Part shown: piece after piece, positions 32,566-41,164 of the stretch
How the letters are laid out: each line of letters opens with the position of its first letter
How positions within the stretch are numbered: position 1 is the stretch's first letter
Assembly (NCBI RefSeq): GCF_002252445.1
Contig: NZ_NNRJ01000014.1
Coordinates: 104,660-168,659, forward strand
Origin: Brucella thiophenivorans
GTDB lineage: Bacteria; Pseudomonadota; Alphaproteobacteria; Rhizobiales; Rhizobiaceae
Reading direction: 5' to 3'
DNA: 64,000 bases
Notes under the pieces: generated by a model
Database searches by the model: none
What the model saw: only the letters and a program-made list of their open reading frames with translations
Told to the model about the DNA's origin: nothing
Program-made: the position numbers and the translations under genes

Positions 32566-32796
32566 ATGGATAAAGACGTTCCCGTCTATGATCTAAGAGG
32601 GCTTAAGTGCCCTCTTCCCGTTTTAAAGACGCGCAATCGTCTGCAGACTATGCCGAGCGGCTCGCTTCTCTGGGTTGAAGCGACCGATCCTCTGTCCGGC
32701 ATAGATTTACCGCATTTTTGCACACAAGAAGGCCATGCTCTGCTTTCGCAAGAGCGCGACGAAAACCTGCATCGTTTTCTTATTCAGAAGAGATAA
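32566..32796 (+). CDS. TusA-family sulphurtransferase-like protein
   Basis: A 76-residue SirA/TusA-fold protein. The signature YDLRGLKCPLPVLKTR contains the conserved Cys-Pro motif (CPLP) used for persulphide carriage, and LLWVEATDPLSGIDLPHFC and the C-terminal strand fit the family. It may pass sulphur in tRNA thiolation or molybdenum cofactor synthesis, but partners are not nearby. It begins 6 bp after the L,D-transpeptidase and meets the convergent CobW gene directly at its stop. Confidence 0.88.
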   Translation: MDKDVPVYDLRGLKCPLPVLKTRNRLQTMPSGSLLWVEATDPLSGIDLPHFCTQEGHALLSQERDENLHRFLIQKR

Positions 32797-33957
32797 TTAT
32801 CCGATAGAAAATCCTGGAATAGCCAGCGGATTATCCATCATCGCGGCGCGATCCGGGCGATCAATTCCTGCCTTGCCGAGAAATGCGTCGAACAATTCGC
32901 GCACATAACTCTCCGGCAAATCCTTCACGATCATCACCAGCAGCGTTTCATGCTCGTCATTCGGCCATTTTGGCAGACGTGCCGGTGGGTGGAAAATCTT
33001 CTGCACGCCATGAATGACCAGCGGACGATCCGGATCCTCGGCAATCTGCACAATGCCTTTTACCCGAAGCAGCTTTTCGCCATGGGTCGAGCGCAGCAGA
33101 TCGATAAACATCTCAAATGTTGAAAACGGAATCGGCTCTTTATGCCTTAGCGAAAACGAGCGGATCGCATCGTCATGATGATGGTGGTGATGCCCATGAT
33201 CATGATCGCAATCCGGTCCACACACATGATCATTCCCGTGATGATGATGCGAATGCCCCCCATGATCATGGTGAGGATCATCCTCATAGGCTTCCGCCTT
33301 CAGCCAATGCTGCACATCAGCCGTCTTGGTTTCAGGATTATAAAGCCCGCATTCAAACAGAGCTGCATAGCCCGTGCGCGTATCGGAGGCTTCCAGAATA
33401 TCCGCGCCCGGATTAAGCAGCTTCAGTCTTGCTTTCAACGCGCCAAGTCCTGCCTCAGCCTCCGGCATTTCGGCTTTCGTGATGATGATGCGATCAGCCA
33501 TCGCCGCTTGTTTGACGGCTTCCGCATGATTATCCAGCGATGAATTGCCATTGACGGCATCAACAGTCGTTAGCACGCCGTCAAGGCGAAGTGCTTGCAT
33601 CAGCACCGGATGCCCCATGATTGACTGCAGCACCGGAGCCGGATCGGCAAGCCCGGTCGTCTCAATGATAATCCGCTTCAAAGCCTTGATGCGGCCCGTC
33701 TGGAGCCGATCAATCAGATCGGCCAGCGTATCCACCAGCTCGCCGCGAACCGTGCAACACAGGCAACCATCAGCAAGCTCGATAATACCTTCACTGGCCT
33801 TCTCAACCAGAAAATGATCAATGCTCACTTCACCAAATTCATTGATGATAACGGCCGTATCGGTCAATGCCGGGTCTTTGAGCAGACGATTGAGCAGCGT
33901 CGTCTTGCCCGAGCCAAGAAAGCCGGTCAGGACGGAAACAGGAATTGGATGCGGCAT
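32797..33957 (-). CDS. CobW/COG0523-family GTPase with histidine-rich metal-binding loop
   Basis: G3E GTPase and metallochaperone candidate, 386 residues. Walker A is GFLGSGKTTLLNRLL (residues 11-25), the metal motif CxCC is DGCLCCTVRGEL, and ETTGLADPAPV and TKAEMPEA (a T/NKxD variant) follow. A His/Asp/Cys-rich insert at about 220-265 includes HHDHGGHSHHHH and CGPDCDHDHGHHHHHH. The C-terminal CobW_C domain contains RLPKWPNDEHETLLVMI. Such His-rich members usually handle zinc, but no Zur-like site is evident. The B12 name comes from homology only. Convergent with the TusA-like gene, and its promoter side carries a repeat. Confidence 0.88.
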   Translation of the reverse strand: MPHPIPVSVLTGFLGSGKTTLLNRLLKDPALTDTAVIINEFGEVSIDHFLVEKASEGIIELADGCLCCTVRGELVDTLADLIDRLQTGRIKALKRIIIETTGLADPAPVLQSIMGHPVLMQALRLDGVLTTVDAVNGNSSLDNHAEAVKQAAMADRIIITKAEMPEAEAGLGALKARLKLLNPGADILEASDTRTGYAALFECGLYNPETKTADVQHWLKAEAYEDDPHHDHGGHSHHHHGNDHVCGPDCDHDHGHHHHHHDDAIRSFSLRHKEPIPFSTFEMFIDLLRSTHGEKLLRVKGIVQIAEDPDRPLVIHGVQKIFHPPARLPKWPNDEHETLLVMIVKDLPESYVRELFDAFLGKAGIDRPDRAAMMDNPLAIPGFSIG

Positions 33958-33967
33958 GATACTATCT

Positions 33968-34074
33968 TAGAGCGCGTTTCGATCTGATTAAATCAGATCG
34001 GCGCTCTAAGTCCTTTTGCTTTTAGCATAATCTCATCGATCCTCGTGTTACTCCGGTCGGATTATGCTTTAATT
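33968..34074. repeat. Bru-RS-like repeat, subfamily A, between CobW and Dac genes
   Basis: Same order as the copy at 31026: a GATCTGATTAAATCAGATC palindrome, then the AGCATAATCT/CGGATTATGCTT inverted repeat. Its right end contains the stop codon of the D-Ala-D-Ala carboxypeptidase gene. Confidence 0.8.
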
Positions 34075-35175
34075 GATTGAAGCGGCAGCGCGCTGCGGAC
34101 GTGGCATAGGCACAGGAACCTGCGAAATATCAAGCTGGCCAACGCGCGTAATCTTGGCTGGTGGGGCGGAAACAAGTCCAACCTGAACCGGCACAGGGTC
34201 CCGCGTCATCGCATGGATATAGGGCGAATTGAGCTGCAAACGTCCTTCGACATCGCGGCCATCCCAGCGATCAGCCATGGCCTGCTGGCTACAAATTGCC
34301 TTGCGCATATCCACGGCCTGATTGATAGCGCTGCTTGCTGGCGGAACCATTGAGCCCAGCGTCGGCACACCCGCACCATTGCTGCGGAAAGCATCGGTCA
34401 TCAATTGTGCTGCCTGAACCGCACGCGCTTCCTGTCGATCTGAACCCAGCACAATTGCCAGAATTGTGCGACCCTGACGGGTTGCTGAACTTGCCAGATT
34501 AAAGCCAGATGCGCAGACAAAGCCGGTCTTCATGCCGTCCGCTCCATCAAAGCGACCAAGCAGAATATTATAATTGGCTTGTGGCTTCTTACCATCACCC
34601 GCATCAATGGCTTCTGTATTGAAATAATGCGCATATTGCGGAAATTCGCGGCGCAACTGCACACCAAGCACGGCCAAATCATGCGCGGTCGAATAATTAT
34701 TCGGATCATGCAGACCATTCGGATTGGCGAAATGTGATCCGCTCATGCCGATGCGCTGCGCTTCCGCATTCATGCGCTGCACGAAAGCAGACTCCGTGCC
34801 GCCAACTGCTTCTGCAACCGCCACAGAAACGTCATTGGCCGATTTCACCAGCATGATCTTGAGCGCATTATCAAGCGTCAGTACAGAGCCCGGGCGATAG
34901 CCCATCTTGCTTGGTGGCTCTTTAGAAGCATTGACGGTCATTTTGACCGGTGACTCAAGTGTCAGCTGACCAGCTTGAAGAGCGCGAAAGGTCACATAAG
35001 CCGTCATCATCTTGGTCAGCGAAGCCGGATACCAGCGCTGGAATGCATCTTGCGCAGAATAAACCTTGCCATTCGCCACATCCACAGCAATCGACGGATT
35101 GGCGAGAGTGGCAGACATGGTCAGGGCCGACAGAGCCGCTGCTGCGCACAGGATTTTCAACGACTTCGGGATCAT
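34069..35175 (-). CDS. Serine-type D-Ala-D-Ala carboxypeptidase (penicillin-binding, DacA/DacF type)
   Basis: Periplasmic peptidase S11 that trims peptidoglycan stem peptides. The ATG at 35175 gives MIPKSLKILCAAAALSALTMS, a signal peptide cleaved after TLA|NP, 368 residues. Catalytic motifs are SLTKM (SxxK) near residue 54, KSANDVSVAVAEAVGG (SxN) and DGMKTGFVCASGFNLASS (KTG). The C-terminal part differs from typical DacA and lacks a clear amphipathic anchor. Its last codons and stop lie within an intergenic repeat, so the C-terminus may have been altered by it. A TTG at 35187 is an alternative start. Confidence 0.93.
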   Translation of the reverse strand: MIPKSLKILCAAAALSALTMSATLANPSIAVDVANGKVYSAQDAFQRWYPASLTKMMTAYVTFRALQAGQLTLESPVKMTVNASKEPPSKMGYRPGSVLTLDNALKIMLVKSANDVSVAVAEAVGGTESAFVQRMNAEAQRIGMSGSHFANPNGLHDPNNYSTAHDLAVLGVQLRREFPQYAHYFNTEAIDAGDGKKPQANYNILLGRFDGADGMKTGFVCASGFNLASSATRQGRTILAIVLGSDRQEARAVQAAQLMTDAFRSNGAGVPTLGSMVPPASSAINQAVDMRKAICSQQAMADRWDGRDVEGRLQLNSPYIHAMTRDPVPVQVGLVSAPPAKITRVGQLDISQVPVPMPRPQRAAASIN

Positions 35176-35282
35176 TCGTAGTTCCAATCAGCAAAAGCCA
35201 TAATAGCTTGCGAGTACATTCAGTCAAAAAGAAAGATTTGCTCTGCTCTTATCTATGCCATGTGGCAATCAAAAGGCAAATA

Positions 35283-35365
35283 GAGCATGCGCGGAAAAGT
35301 GGTATTCGGTTACCAGATAACGCAGGCGTGACAATTCAAAGGCTAAAGCGCGCTGCGCTTTAGGG
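35283..35365. repeat. Possible degenerate interspersed repeat
   Basis: GAGCATGCGCGGAAAAGTGG resembles the start of the GAGCGCATCC...AAAGTG units, followed by a GCTAAAGCGCGCTGCGCTTTAG palindrome (about 35342-35363). It lies between the Dac and M20 genes. The relationship is weak. Confidence 0.35.
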
Positions 35366-35436
35366 ATTGCCCGCTTTCACCGAAACGTCATATTCTCTTT
35401 GCTTCTGCATAATAAGAATCTCAGGATATTTCCGAA

Positions 35437-36600
35437 ATGCCAGTGCTCAATCGTGTCGTCGAAACCCAAGCAGAGATCGCCGCATGGCGTCGCCATCTGC
35501 ACGAAAACCCTGAATTGCTTTACGACGTTCATGAAACAGCGCGTTTTGTTGAAGAAAAGCTGAAATCCTTCGGCTGTGATCTGGTGGAAACTGGTGTCGG
35601 CCGCAGCGGCGTCGTCGCAGTCATCAAAGGTCGTCATGGCGATGGCCCCGCGATTGGTCTGCGCGCCGATATGGATGCTTTGCCGATCACCGAGACCAGC
35701 GGCGTCGAGTGGGCGTCTAAAAATCCCGGAAAAGCGCATTCCTGCGGGCATGACGGCCATACATCCATGCTACTCGGTGCCGCGCAATATCTGAGCGAAA
35801 CCCGAAATTTCCGCGGTTCAGCCGTGCTTTTATTCCAGCCTGCGGAAGAAGGTGGCGCAGGCGCACTTGCGATGGTCAAGGATGGCGTGATGGACCGCTT
35901 TGGCATTACGGAAGTCTATGGTGTGCACAATCTGCCGAGTTTGCCCGTCGGCCAGTTTGCCATGTGCAAAGGTCCGATCATGGCCGCAACCGACGAGTTC
36001 GACCTGCTCATCACCGGTCGCGGGGGTCATGCAGCACAACCGCACCGCACAATCGATCCCATCCTTGCTGGCTCACAGCTTCATATTGCCATCCAGAGCA
36101 TCGTGTCCCGCAATACTGATCCGCTGGATTCACTGGTAATTTCAGTCACAAAATTCCATGCCGGCGAAGCCTATAATGTCATCCCGGAAACGACAAAGCT
36201 TTCAGGCACCGTGCGAACACTGAGCAAAGAAACCCGCGCCTATGCAGAGCGTCGCATTCGCGAAGCGGCAGCAGGTATTGCGACCATCACAGGTGCAGAA
36301 ATCTCCGTTCGCTACAGAAACAACTACCCTGTCACCTACAATCACGACGAACAGACCGATTTTGCAGCGCGTGTGGCAAAGAATGTAGCGGGCGAAGGCA
36401 AGGTGAAAACCGATGTTGCGCCGATGATGGCCGCAGAAGATTTTTCCTACATGCTGGAAGAGCGCCCCGGCGCTTACATTTTTCTGGGCAATGGCGACAC
36501 TCCGGGCCTGCATCACCCTGCTTATGACTTCAACGACGAAGCTATCCCTTATGGCGTGAGCTATTTCGTGTCGGTGATTGAAACTGCACTCACCGCCTGA
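35437..36600 (+). CDS. M20 family amidohydrolase (hippurate hydrolase-like)
   Basis: Metallopeptidase M20D, 387 residues, hydrolysing N-acyl amino acids or related amides. Motifs are AWRRHLHENPELLYDVHETA, LRADMDALPITETSG, HSCGHDGHTSMLLGAAQYL (metal Cys/His), FQPAEEGGAGA and the late HHPAYDFND. The dimerisation domain includes GRGGHAAQPHRTIDPI. This subfamily includes hippurate hydrolase, IAA-amino acid hydrolase and N-acetyl-diaminopimelate deacetylase, so the substrate is not fixed. It appears monocistronic, with tRNA-Arg downstream. Confidence 0.92.
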   Translation: MPVLNRVVETQAEIAAWRRHLHENPELLYDVHETARFVEEKLKSFGCDLVETGVGRSGVVAVIKGRHGDGPAIGLRADMDALPITETSGVEWASKNPGKAHSCGHDGHTSMLLGAAQYLSETRNFRGSAVLLFQPAEEGGAGALAMVKDGVMDRFGITEVYGVHNLPSLPVGQFAMCKGPIMAATDEFDLLITGRGGHAAQPHRTIDPILAGSQLHIAIQSIVSRNTDPLDSLVISVTKFHAGEAYNVIPETTKLSGTVRTLSKETRAYAERRIREAAAGIATITGAEISVRYRNNYPVTYNHDEQTDFAARVAKNVAGEGKVKTDVAPMMAAEDFSYMLEERPGAYIFLGNGDTPGLHHPAYDFNDEAIPYGVSYFVSVIETALTA

Positions 36601-36714
36601 AACGCAATATGCAAATAAATGCGCTGGCCCCGCTTTTTGCGGGGTTGGCGAAAGCCATGAAAAACAGTATGTGTCGGAAAATGCTTATCTTACTTAGAAG
36701 CATTTGGTATTGCT

Positions 36715-36791
36715 GGTCCCGTAGCTCAGTAGGATAGAGCGCAAGATTCCTAATCTTGAGGCCACTGGTTCGAATCCAGTCGGGATCACCA
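36715..36791 (+). tRNA. tRNA-Arg (anticodon CCT)
   Basis: Acceptor GGTCCCG pairs with CGGGATC. The D arm starts GTAGCTCAGTAGGATAGAGC, the anticodon stem CAAGA/TCTTG encloses a TTCCTAA loop with anticodon CCT, and the T arm is ACTGG-TTCGAAT-CCAGT. The CCA end is encoded. It reads AGG codons. This tRNA is a frequent integration site for mobile DNA, and the next gene is accessory-like. Confidence 0.96.
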
Positions 36792-37020
36792 TTTAAGCAT
36801 CTGTAATCATTTTCAAATCAGCCGCGAATGTAGTTTTCAGGAGATAAGTCAATAATGACTTATGAAGCCAACATTTGCAATAAACGAGGCAAGATTGTCT
36901 CTTCAATCTCCCGACAACTAATATAATTATAAATCTCTAAGTTCTTGACGACGCCTCATGTCTCTGCCAGCTTGCCAATATATCGGGGTTTTAAATTAAG
37001 AGTTGCTTGGGGGCGAGTAT

Positions 37021-38067
37021 ATGAGCACTTTCGAAGAAAGCATCAAGATCATTGCTGAACGTGTAAAAACGCATTCGAGTACCATGGCGACAGAAGAGGC
37101 GGTTAAAACAGCTGTTGTCTTACCTTTTCTTCGTGCGTTGGGTTATGATGTCTTTGATCCCAATGAAGTCATTCCGGAATTTACAGCCGATGCTGTTGGC
37201 AAAAAAGGCGAAAAAGTCGATTATGCTATCCATATCGACAGCCAAATACGTATTCTTATCGAATGCAAGCCGATCACTGTTAACTTGGAAAAGAAGCATC
37301 TGGATCAGCTTTACCGGTATTTCAGCGTCACAAGCGCCAAATTTGCCATTTTGACCAATGGTCGCACATTCAATTTCTATACCGATCTCGATGCGTTGAA
37401 TAAGCTTGATGCCCGTCCGTTTTTCGTTTTTGATCTCGCCGATTTTAATCCGGTTATCGCAGCGGAACTAAAAAAGTTCGAGAAGGCAAGTTTCAACGAA
37501 GACAGTATTTTAGCAACTGCTGAGCGCCTGAAATATACTTCTGGTATCAAGAAAGCGATCAACAAGCTCATCGAAGACCCATCCGAAGATTTTGTCAGAA
37601 TTGTTTCCAGTGAGGTTTACGAAAAGCGGTTTACTGCCAATGTAAAGGAAATGCTGACCGCGGTTACAAAGTCGGCTTTCCGCGACGTTATAATGGATGC
37701 AGTGAAAAACCGCTTATCCAATGCGCTTGCTGATACGGAGCAGGTTGTTGAAGAGATTGAACAGCCTGAGGAAGAGGCGGAAATCGTAACCACTGAAGAG
37801 GAAACCGAAGGTTTTATGATTGTCCGCGCAATCTGCCGCGAATTGGTAGCTGCCAAGCGCATTGCTATGCGCGATGCCAAGTCATATTGCGCCGTGCTTC
37901 TGGATGATAATAATCGCAAACCCTTGGTCCGCCTGCACTTTAATCGCGCGACAAAATATATCGGGATATTTGATGGCGATAGTGAAGACCGCGTCATCAT
38001 CGAAAGCCTTGATCAAATATATGAATACGCAGATCGAATAAAAACTGCCGCTCAAAAATACGCCTGA
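37021..38067 (+). CDS. Stand-alone type I restriction HsdR_N-like nuclease domain protein
   Basis: A 348-residue protein whose first half matches the type I restriction enzyme R-subunit N-terminal domain (HsdR_N). The conserved start is TEEAVKTAVVLPFLRALGYDVF, and the PD-(D/E)XK nuclease residues are Asp68 (VDYAI) and Glu81/Lys83 (ILIECKP). The helicase and methylase/specificity parts of a type I system are absent. The C-terminal half (about 250-348) is unassigned. The start is ATG 37021 (MSTFEES), not the earlier non-ATG reading. It lies 229 bp after tRNA-Arg with AT-rich flanks. Function is unknown; defence or a leftover of an island are options. Confidence 0.8.
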   Translation: MSTFEESIKIIAERVKTHSSTMATEEAVKTAVVLPFLRALGYDVFDPNEVIPEFTADAVGKKGEKVDYAIHIDSQIRILIECKPITVNLEKKHLDQLYRYFSVTSAKFAILTNGRTFNFYTDLDALNKLDARPFFVFDLADFNPVIAAELKKFEKASFNEDSILATAERLKYTSGIKKAINKLIEDPSEDFVRIVSSEVYEKRFTANVKEMLTAVTKSAFRDVIMDAVKNRLSNALADTEQVVEEIEQPEEEAEIVTTEEETEGFMIVRAICRELVAAKRIAMRDAKSYCAVLLDDNNRKPLVRLHFNRATKYIGIFDGDSEDRVIIESLDQIYEYADRIKTAAQKYA

Positions 38068-38156
38068 TTGAAGCAAATCGTTGCGCCAGTCGAGCCTTTT
38101 CAAATTGTCTACAGGCTCGACTAACATTTAGAGAAATCAACTTGAGGCTATTTTCC

Positions 38157-38921
38157 TCACCCCTCATAGGGCCAGTTGGCTTGTGAAAATACACCGCCAT
38201 CGACCCATAAGGTTTGCCCGGTTACGAACTGTGCGGCATCGGATGCAAAAAACAGCACCGGCCCGGAAAGATCATCCACTGTCCCTACCCGCCGCAGCGG
38301 CGTGATCCGACCCCATGTTTGCGCATAATCCGGCTGTTCCTGTGCTGTGCGTTCATTGAGAATAGCACCGGGTGCCACGCAATTCACACGAATGCCGTGC
38401 GGTCCCAGTTCAACCGCAGAAACCTTGGTAAACTGCTCGATACCGCCTTTTGATGCTGTGTAGGAAACCAGTTTCGGAAAAGCCAGCTTGTTGCAACCCG
38501 AACCGATATTGATGATCGAACCGCCCTTGCCCACATCGATCATTCGCTTGGCTGCAGCCTGCGTATTGAGAAAACAGCCCTTCATATTGGTGCGGATCAC
38601 AGTGTCCCAATCCGCTTCGGAAAGCTCCAGCAGCGAACTCCAGACCTGAACGCCGGCATTGTTGATCAGCACGTCCGGCGCATCGCCATACCAGCTGCAA
38701 ACCTCGTCAAAGAACTCTTCGACTTCCGCGCCAATGCCAACATCGCATTCAAGCCCAAGCGCCTGACCGCCAGCCGCTTCAACCAACTCCATCAATGTGT
38801 CTGCCAGTTCGTCATCCCCCCTGTAGCTAAAGGCAACCGCATACCCGGCATCAGCCAGAGCCTGAACAAGATGCCTTCCAATGCCGGTGCTTCCACCTGT
38901 GACGACTGCAAACCCACTCAT
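38157..38921 (-). CDS. SDR-family oxidoreductase
   Basis: Classical SDR, 254 residues from the ATG at 38921 (MSGFAVVTGGSTGIGRHLVQ), which has GGGAGGG 6 nt upstream. The glycine motif is GGSTGIG, NNAGVQ follows, and the catalytic tyrosine/lysine lie in SYTASKGG with an NIGSG serine region before it. The end FVTGQTLWVDGGVFSQ is typical of 3-oxoacyl-ACP reductase-like and glucose dehydrogenase-like SDRs. It neighbours the GMC/SDR/ALDH cluster but is separated from it by the GFA gene on the other strand. It may belong functionally. Confidence 0.88.
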   Translation of the reverse strand: MSGFAVVTGGSTGIGRHLVQALADAGYAVAFSYRGDDELADTLMELVEAAGGQALGLECDVGIGAEVEEFFDEVCSWYGDAPDVLINNAGVQVWSSLLELSEADWDTVIRTNMKGCFLNTQAAAKRMIDVGKGGSIINIGSGCNKLAFPKLVSYTASKGGIEQFTKVSAVELGPHGIRVNCVAPGAILNERTAQEQPDYAQTWGRITPLRRVGTVDDLSGPVLFFASDAAQFVTGQTLWVDGGVFSQANWPYEG

Positions 38922-39007
38922 GAATTCCCTCCCGAAGCAATTTCCGGCCATAACCTTAATCAAGTTTTGCAGATGGTAAAGCTGACAGAACGGAAATATC
39001 ATGATTC

Positions 39008-39062
39008 AGAGCGCATCCCGCAAAGTGTGAAGCGGTTTTCGGATAAGGCGCACGTCAAAAAA
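39008..39062. repeat. Short interspersed repeat unit between SDR and GFA genes
   Basis: GAGCGCATCCCGCAAAGTG...AGCGGTTTTCGG...GCGCACGTCAAAAA, the same unit type as at 27820 and 53582. It lies in the divergent promoter region. Confidence 0.6.
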
Positions 39063-39075
39063 GCAGGAGAGCCGG

Positions 39076-39510
39076 ATGAACCCTGATATTCAAGTCGCCA
39101 ATGGTGCCTGTCACTGCGGAACCGTGCGCTTTCGCGTCAAACTATCCGATGGACTTCACACTGCGCGCCGCTGCACCTGCTCCTATTGCCGGATGCGTGG
39201 CGCTGTCGCCGTTTCCGCAGATCTTAATGGCGTTGAAGTCCTGGAAGGCGAAGATGCGCTGACGCTCTACACATTCAATACGGGCACGGCCAAGCATTAT
39301 TTCTGCTCGAAATGCGGGATCTACACCTTCCACCAGCGCCGATCCAACCCTCAACAATTCGGTGTCAATGCCGCCTGTCTCGAAGGCGTCTCACCTTTCG
39401 ACTTCAAAGTCATTCCGGTCAATGACGGCGTCAATCACCCATCCGACAATCCTAACCACAAAGGTTCAGGCATTGCTGGCTATCTGCGTTTTGAGGTGAA
39501 CGAAGATTAG
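39076..39510 (+). CDS. GFA-family (CENP-V/GFA domain) zinc protein
   Basis: A 144-residue protein of the glutathione-dependent formaldehyde-activating (GFA) fold, named from an enzyme claimed to speed S-hydroxymethylglutathione formation. Zinc cysteines are NGACHCGTVRF, CTCSYCRMRG and YFCSKCGIYTFHQRR. AGGAGAG precedes the ATG. Its stop overlaps the convergent GMC stop by 2 bp. A role in handling an aldehyde from the nearby pathway is possible but not shown. Confidence 0.88.
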   Translation: MNPDIQVANGACHCGTVRFRVKLSDGLHTARRCTCSYCRMRGAVAVSADLNGVEVLEGEDALTLYTFNTGTAKHYFCSKCGIYTFHQRRSNPQQFGVNAACLEGVSPFDFKVIPVNDGVNHPSDNPNHKGSGIAGYLRFEVNED

Positions 39511-41144
39511 CCCCGCGCACGTGGCTTCTGTTCATTGCGCTCCCATGAAAATACCACTGGCGGCAAGGGATCAAGGCCACGAATAATATCCGCCCCCTTT
39601 TCGCCGACCATGATCGTGGGTGCGTTGGTGTTGCACGATGGAACACGCGGCATGATCGAACTGTCGCAGACGCGCAGGCCTTCAAGTCCGCGCACTTTCA
39701 GTTCAAGATCAACCACCGCCATCGCATCCGTACCCATCTTGCAGGTGCCGACAGGATGATGATCGGTCTTGGCATTGGCGCAGGCATAATCAAACAAATC
39801 ATCGTCGCTGACGATCTTCGGCCCCGGCAGACGTTCAGCCATCACAAACGGCTTTAATGCATCCTGTTGCATGATTTCACGCGCAATTTTGAGCCCTTCA
39901 AGCGACATCTTGCGATCATGCGGATCGCTCCAGTAATTGGGATCAATCAACGGTGCTGCAGCCGGATCATTGGAAGCCAGCCGCACGGTTCCACGCGAGC
40001 GCGGATGCAGATAGGCAGAATTAAGCGTCACACCAGCATTCTTGAGCTTCTCAACGCCCGCCTCAATGCCCGAGCCAAGCCCCAGATGAAACTGGATATC
40101 CGGTGAGCGGGCATCCGGATCCGCATACCAAAAGCCGCCGGTTTCGAACAGGCTCGATGCAACAGGACCGGAACGCAGAAAAATATATTGCAGGCCCGCG
40201 CCTAATGTCCGATGCAATTTCGCCACGCCATCATAGGTGTGATCGCCGGTGCATTCGGCAATGACAAACAGATCAAGGTGATCCTGCATATTCTCGCCCA
40301 CACCCGGCAGATCATGCGTCACACTCACACCCAGTTTTTTGAGATGATCGGCGGGGCCAATGCCCGATTGCAACAATAACTTTGGCGAACCGATAGCACC
40401 CGACGAGACAATCACCTCGCGGCTTGTGCGCAAAACCTCGCCGCTCATCAGTGTAACGCCCGTGACGCGGGTCTTTTCCAGTTCGATACTGCGCACCGGT
40501 GCATTCATCCGCACAGTGAGGTTCCTGCGGTCCCTAATGGTGGACAAATATGCAAGCGATGCCGAAGAGCGGCGGCGGTTACGTTGTGTAAGCTGGTAGA
40601 AACCCACGCCCGCCTGCTCGCGGCCATTGAAATCCGGATTATAAGGAATGCCCAGTTCCTGCCCTGCACGAATATAGGCATCGCAGATCGGCAGTGGCGC
40701 AGATGGCATCGAAACGCCCATCGGACCGCCATAAGAATGGTAATCATCATTAAAACGCTGATTGTCTTCTGCGCGTTTGAAATAGGGCAACACATGGCGA
40801 TAATCCCATCCGGTGCAGCCATCTTCGGCCGCCCAGAGATCGTAATCAGCCGCATTGCCGCGCGTATAAATCTGCGCATTGATGCTGGAGCCGCCACCGA
40901 TAACCTTGGCTTGCGTATAACGCAGTACACGGTTTTTCATGTGTTTCTGCGGAACGGTTTCCCAGCCCCAGCTTGCGACACCCTTGGTCATCTTGGCAAA
41001 ACCGGCAGGCATGTGAAACAGCGGATTCCAGTCGCTTCCACCTGCTTCCAGCAGCAGCACCTTTATCGCTGCATCTTCGCTCAGACGATTGGCAAGAACG
41101 CAACCGGCAGGACCGCCACCGACAATTATATAGTCATACTTCAT
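39507..41144 (-). CDS. GMC-family FAD oxidoreductase (choline/alcohol dehydrogenase-like)
   Basis: Flavoprotein alcohol dehydrogenase of 545 residues. The FAD motif MKYDYIIVGGGPAGCVLANRL is at the N-terminus, the GMC signature VIGGGSSINAQIYTRGNAADYD follows, and the catalytic pair is His in DHHPVGTCKMG and Asn in CNTNAPTIMVGEKGADII. It resembles choline dehydrogenase and PEG/alkanol dehydrogenases, which donate electrons to the respiratory chain. No betaine genes are nearby, so BetA is not a safe name. Last gene of the minus-strand cluster, 20 bp after the SDR. Confidence 0.9.
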   Translation of the reverse strand: MKYDYIIVGGGPAGCVLANRLSEDAAIKVLLLEAGGSDWNPLFHMPAGFAKMTKGVASWGWETVPQKHMKNRVLRYTQAKVIGGGSSINAQIYTRGNAADYDLWAAEDGCTGWDYRHVLPYFKRAEDNQRFNDDYHSYGGPMGVSMPSAPLPICDAYIRAGQELGIPYNPDFNGREQAGVGFYQLTQRNRRRSSASLAYLSTIRDRRNLTVRMNAPVRSIELEKTRVTGVTLMSGEVLRTSREVIVSSGAIGSPKLLLQSGIGPADHLKKLGVSVTHDLPGVGENMQDHLDLFVIAECTGDHTYDGVAKLHRTLGAGLQYIFLRSGPVASSLFETGGFWYADPDARSPDIQFHLGLGSGIEAGVEKLKNAGVTLNSAYLHPRSRGTVRLASNDPAAAPLIDPNYWSDPHDRKMSLEGLKIAREIMQQDALKPFVMAERLPGPKIVSDDDLFDYACANAKTDHHPVGTCKMGTDAMAVVDLELKVRGLEGLRVCDSSIMPRVPSCNTNAPTIMVGEKGADIIRGLDPLPPVVFSWERNEQKPRARG

Positions 41145-41164
41145 GCGTTTCTCCTCCCGAGAAA

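Noticed and set aside
33175..33290. Repetitive ATGATG-rich DNA as a satellite repeat
   Set aside because: It codes for the His-rich loop of the CobW protein.
32797..33957. CobW-type gene as part of the B12 pathway with cobST
   Set aside because: It is about 8 kb away with unrelated neighbours, and its His-rich loop suggests zinc handling.
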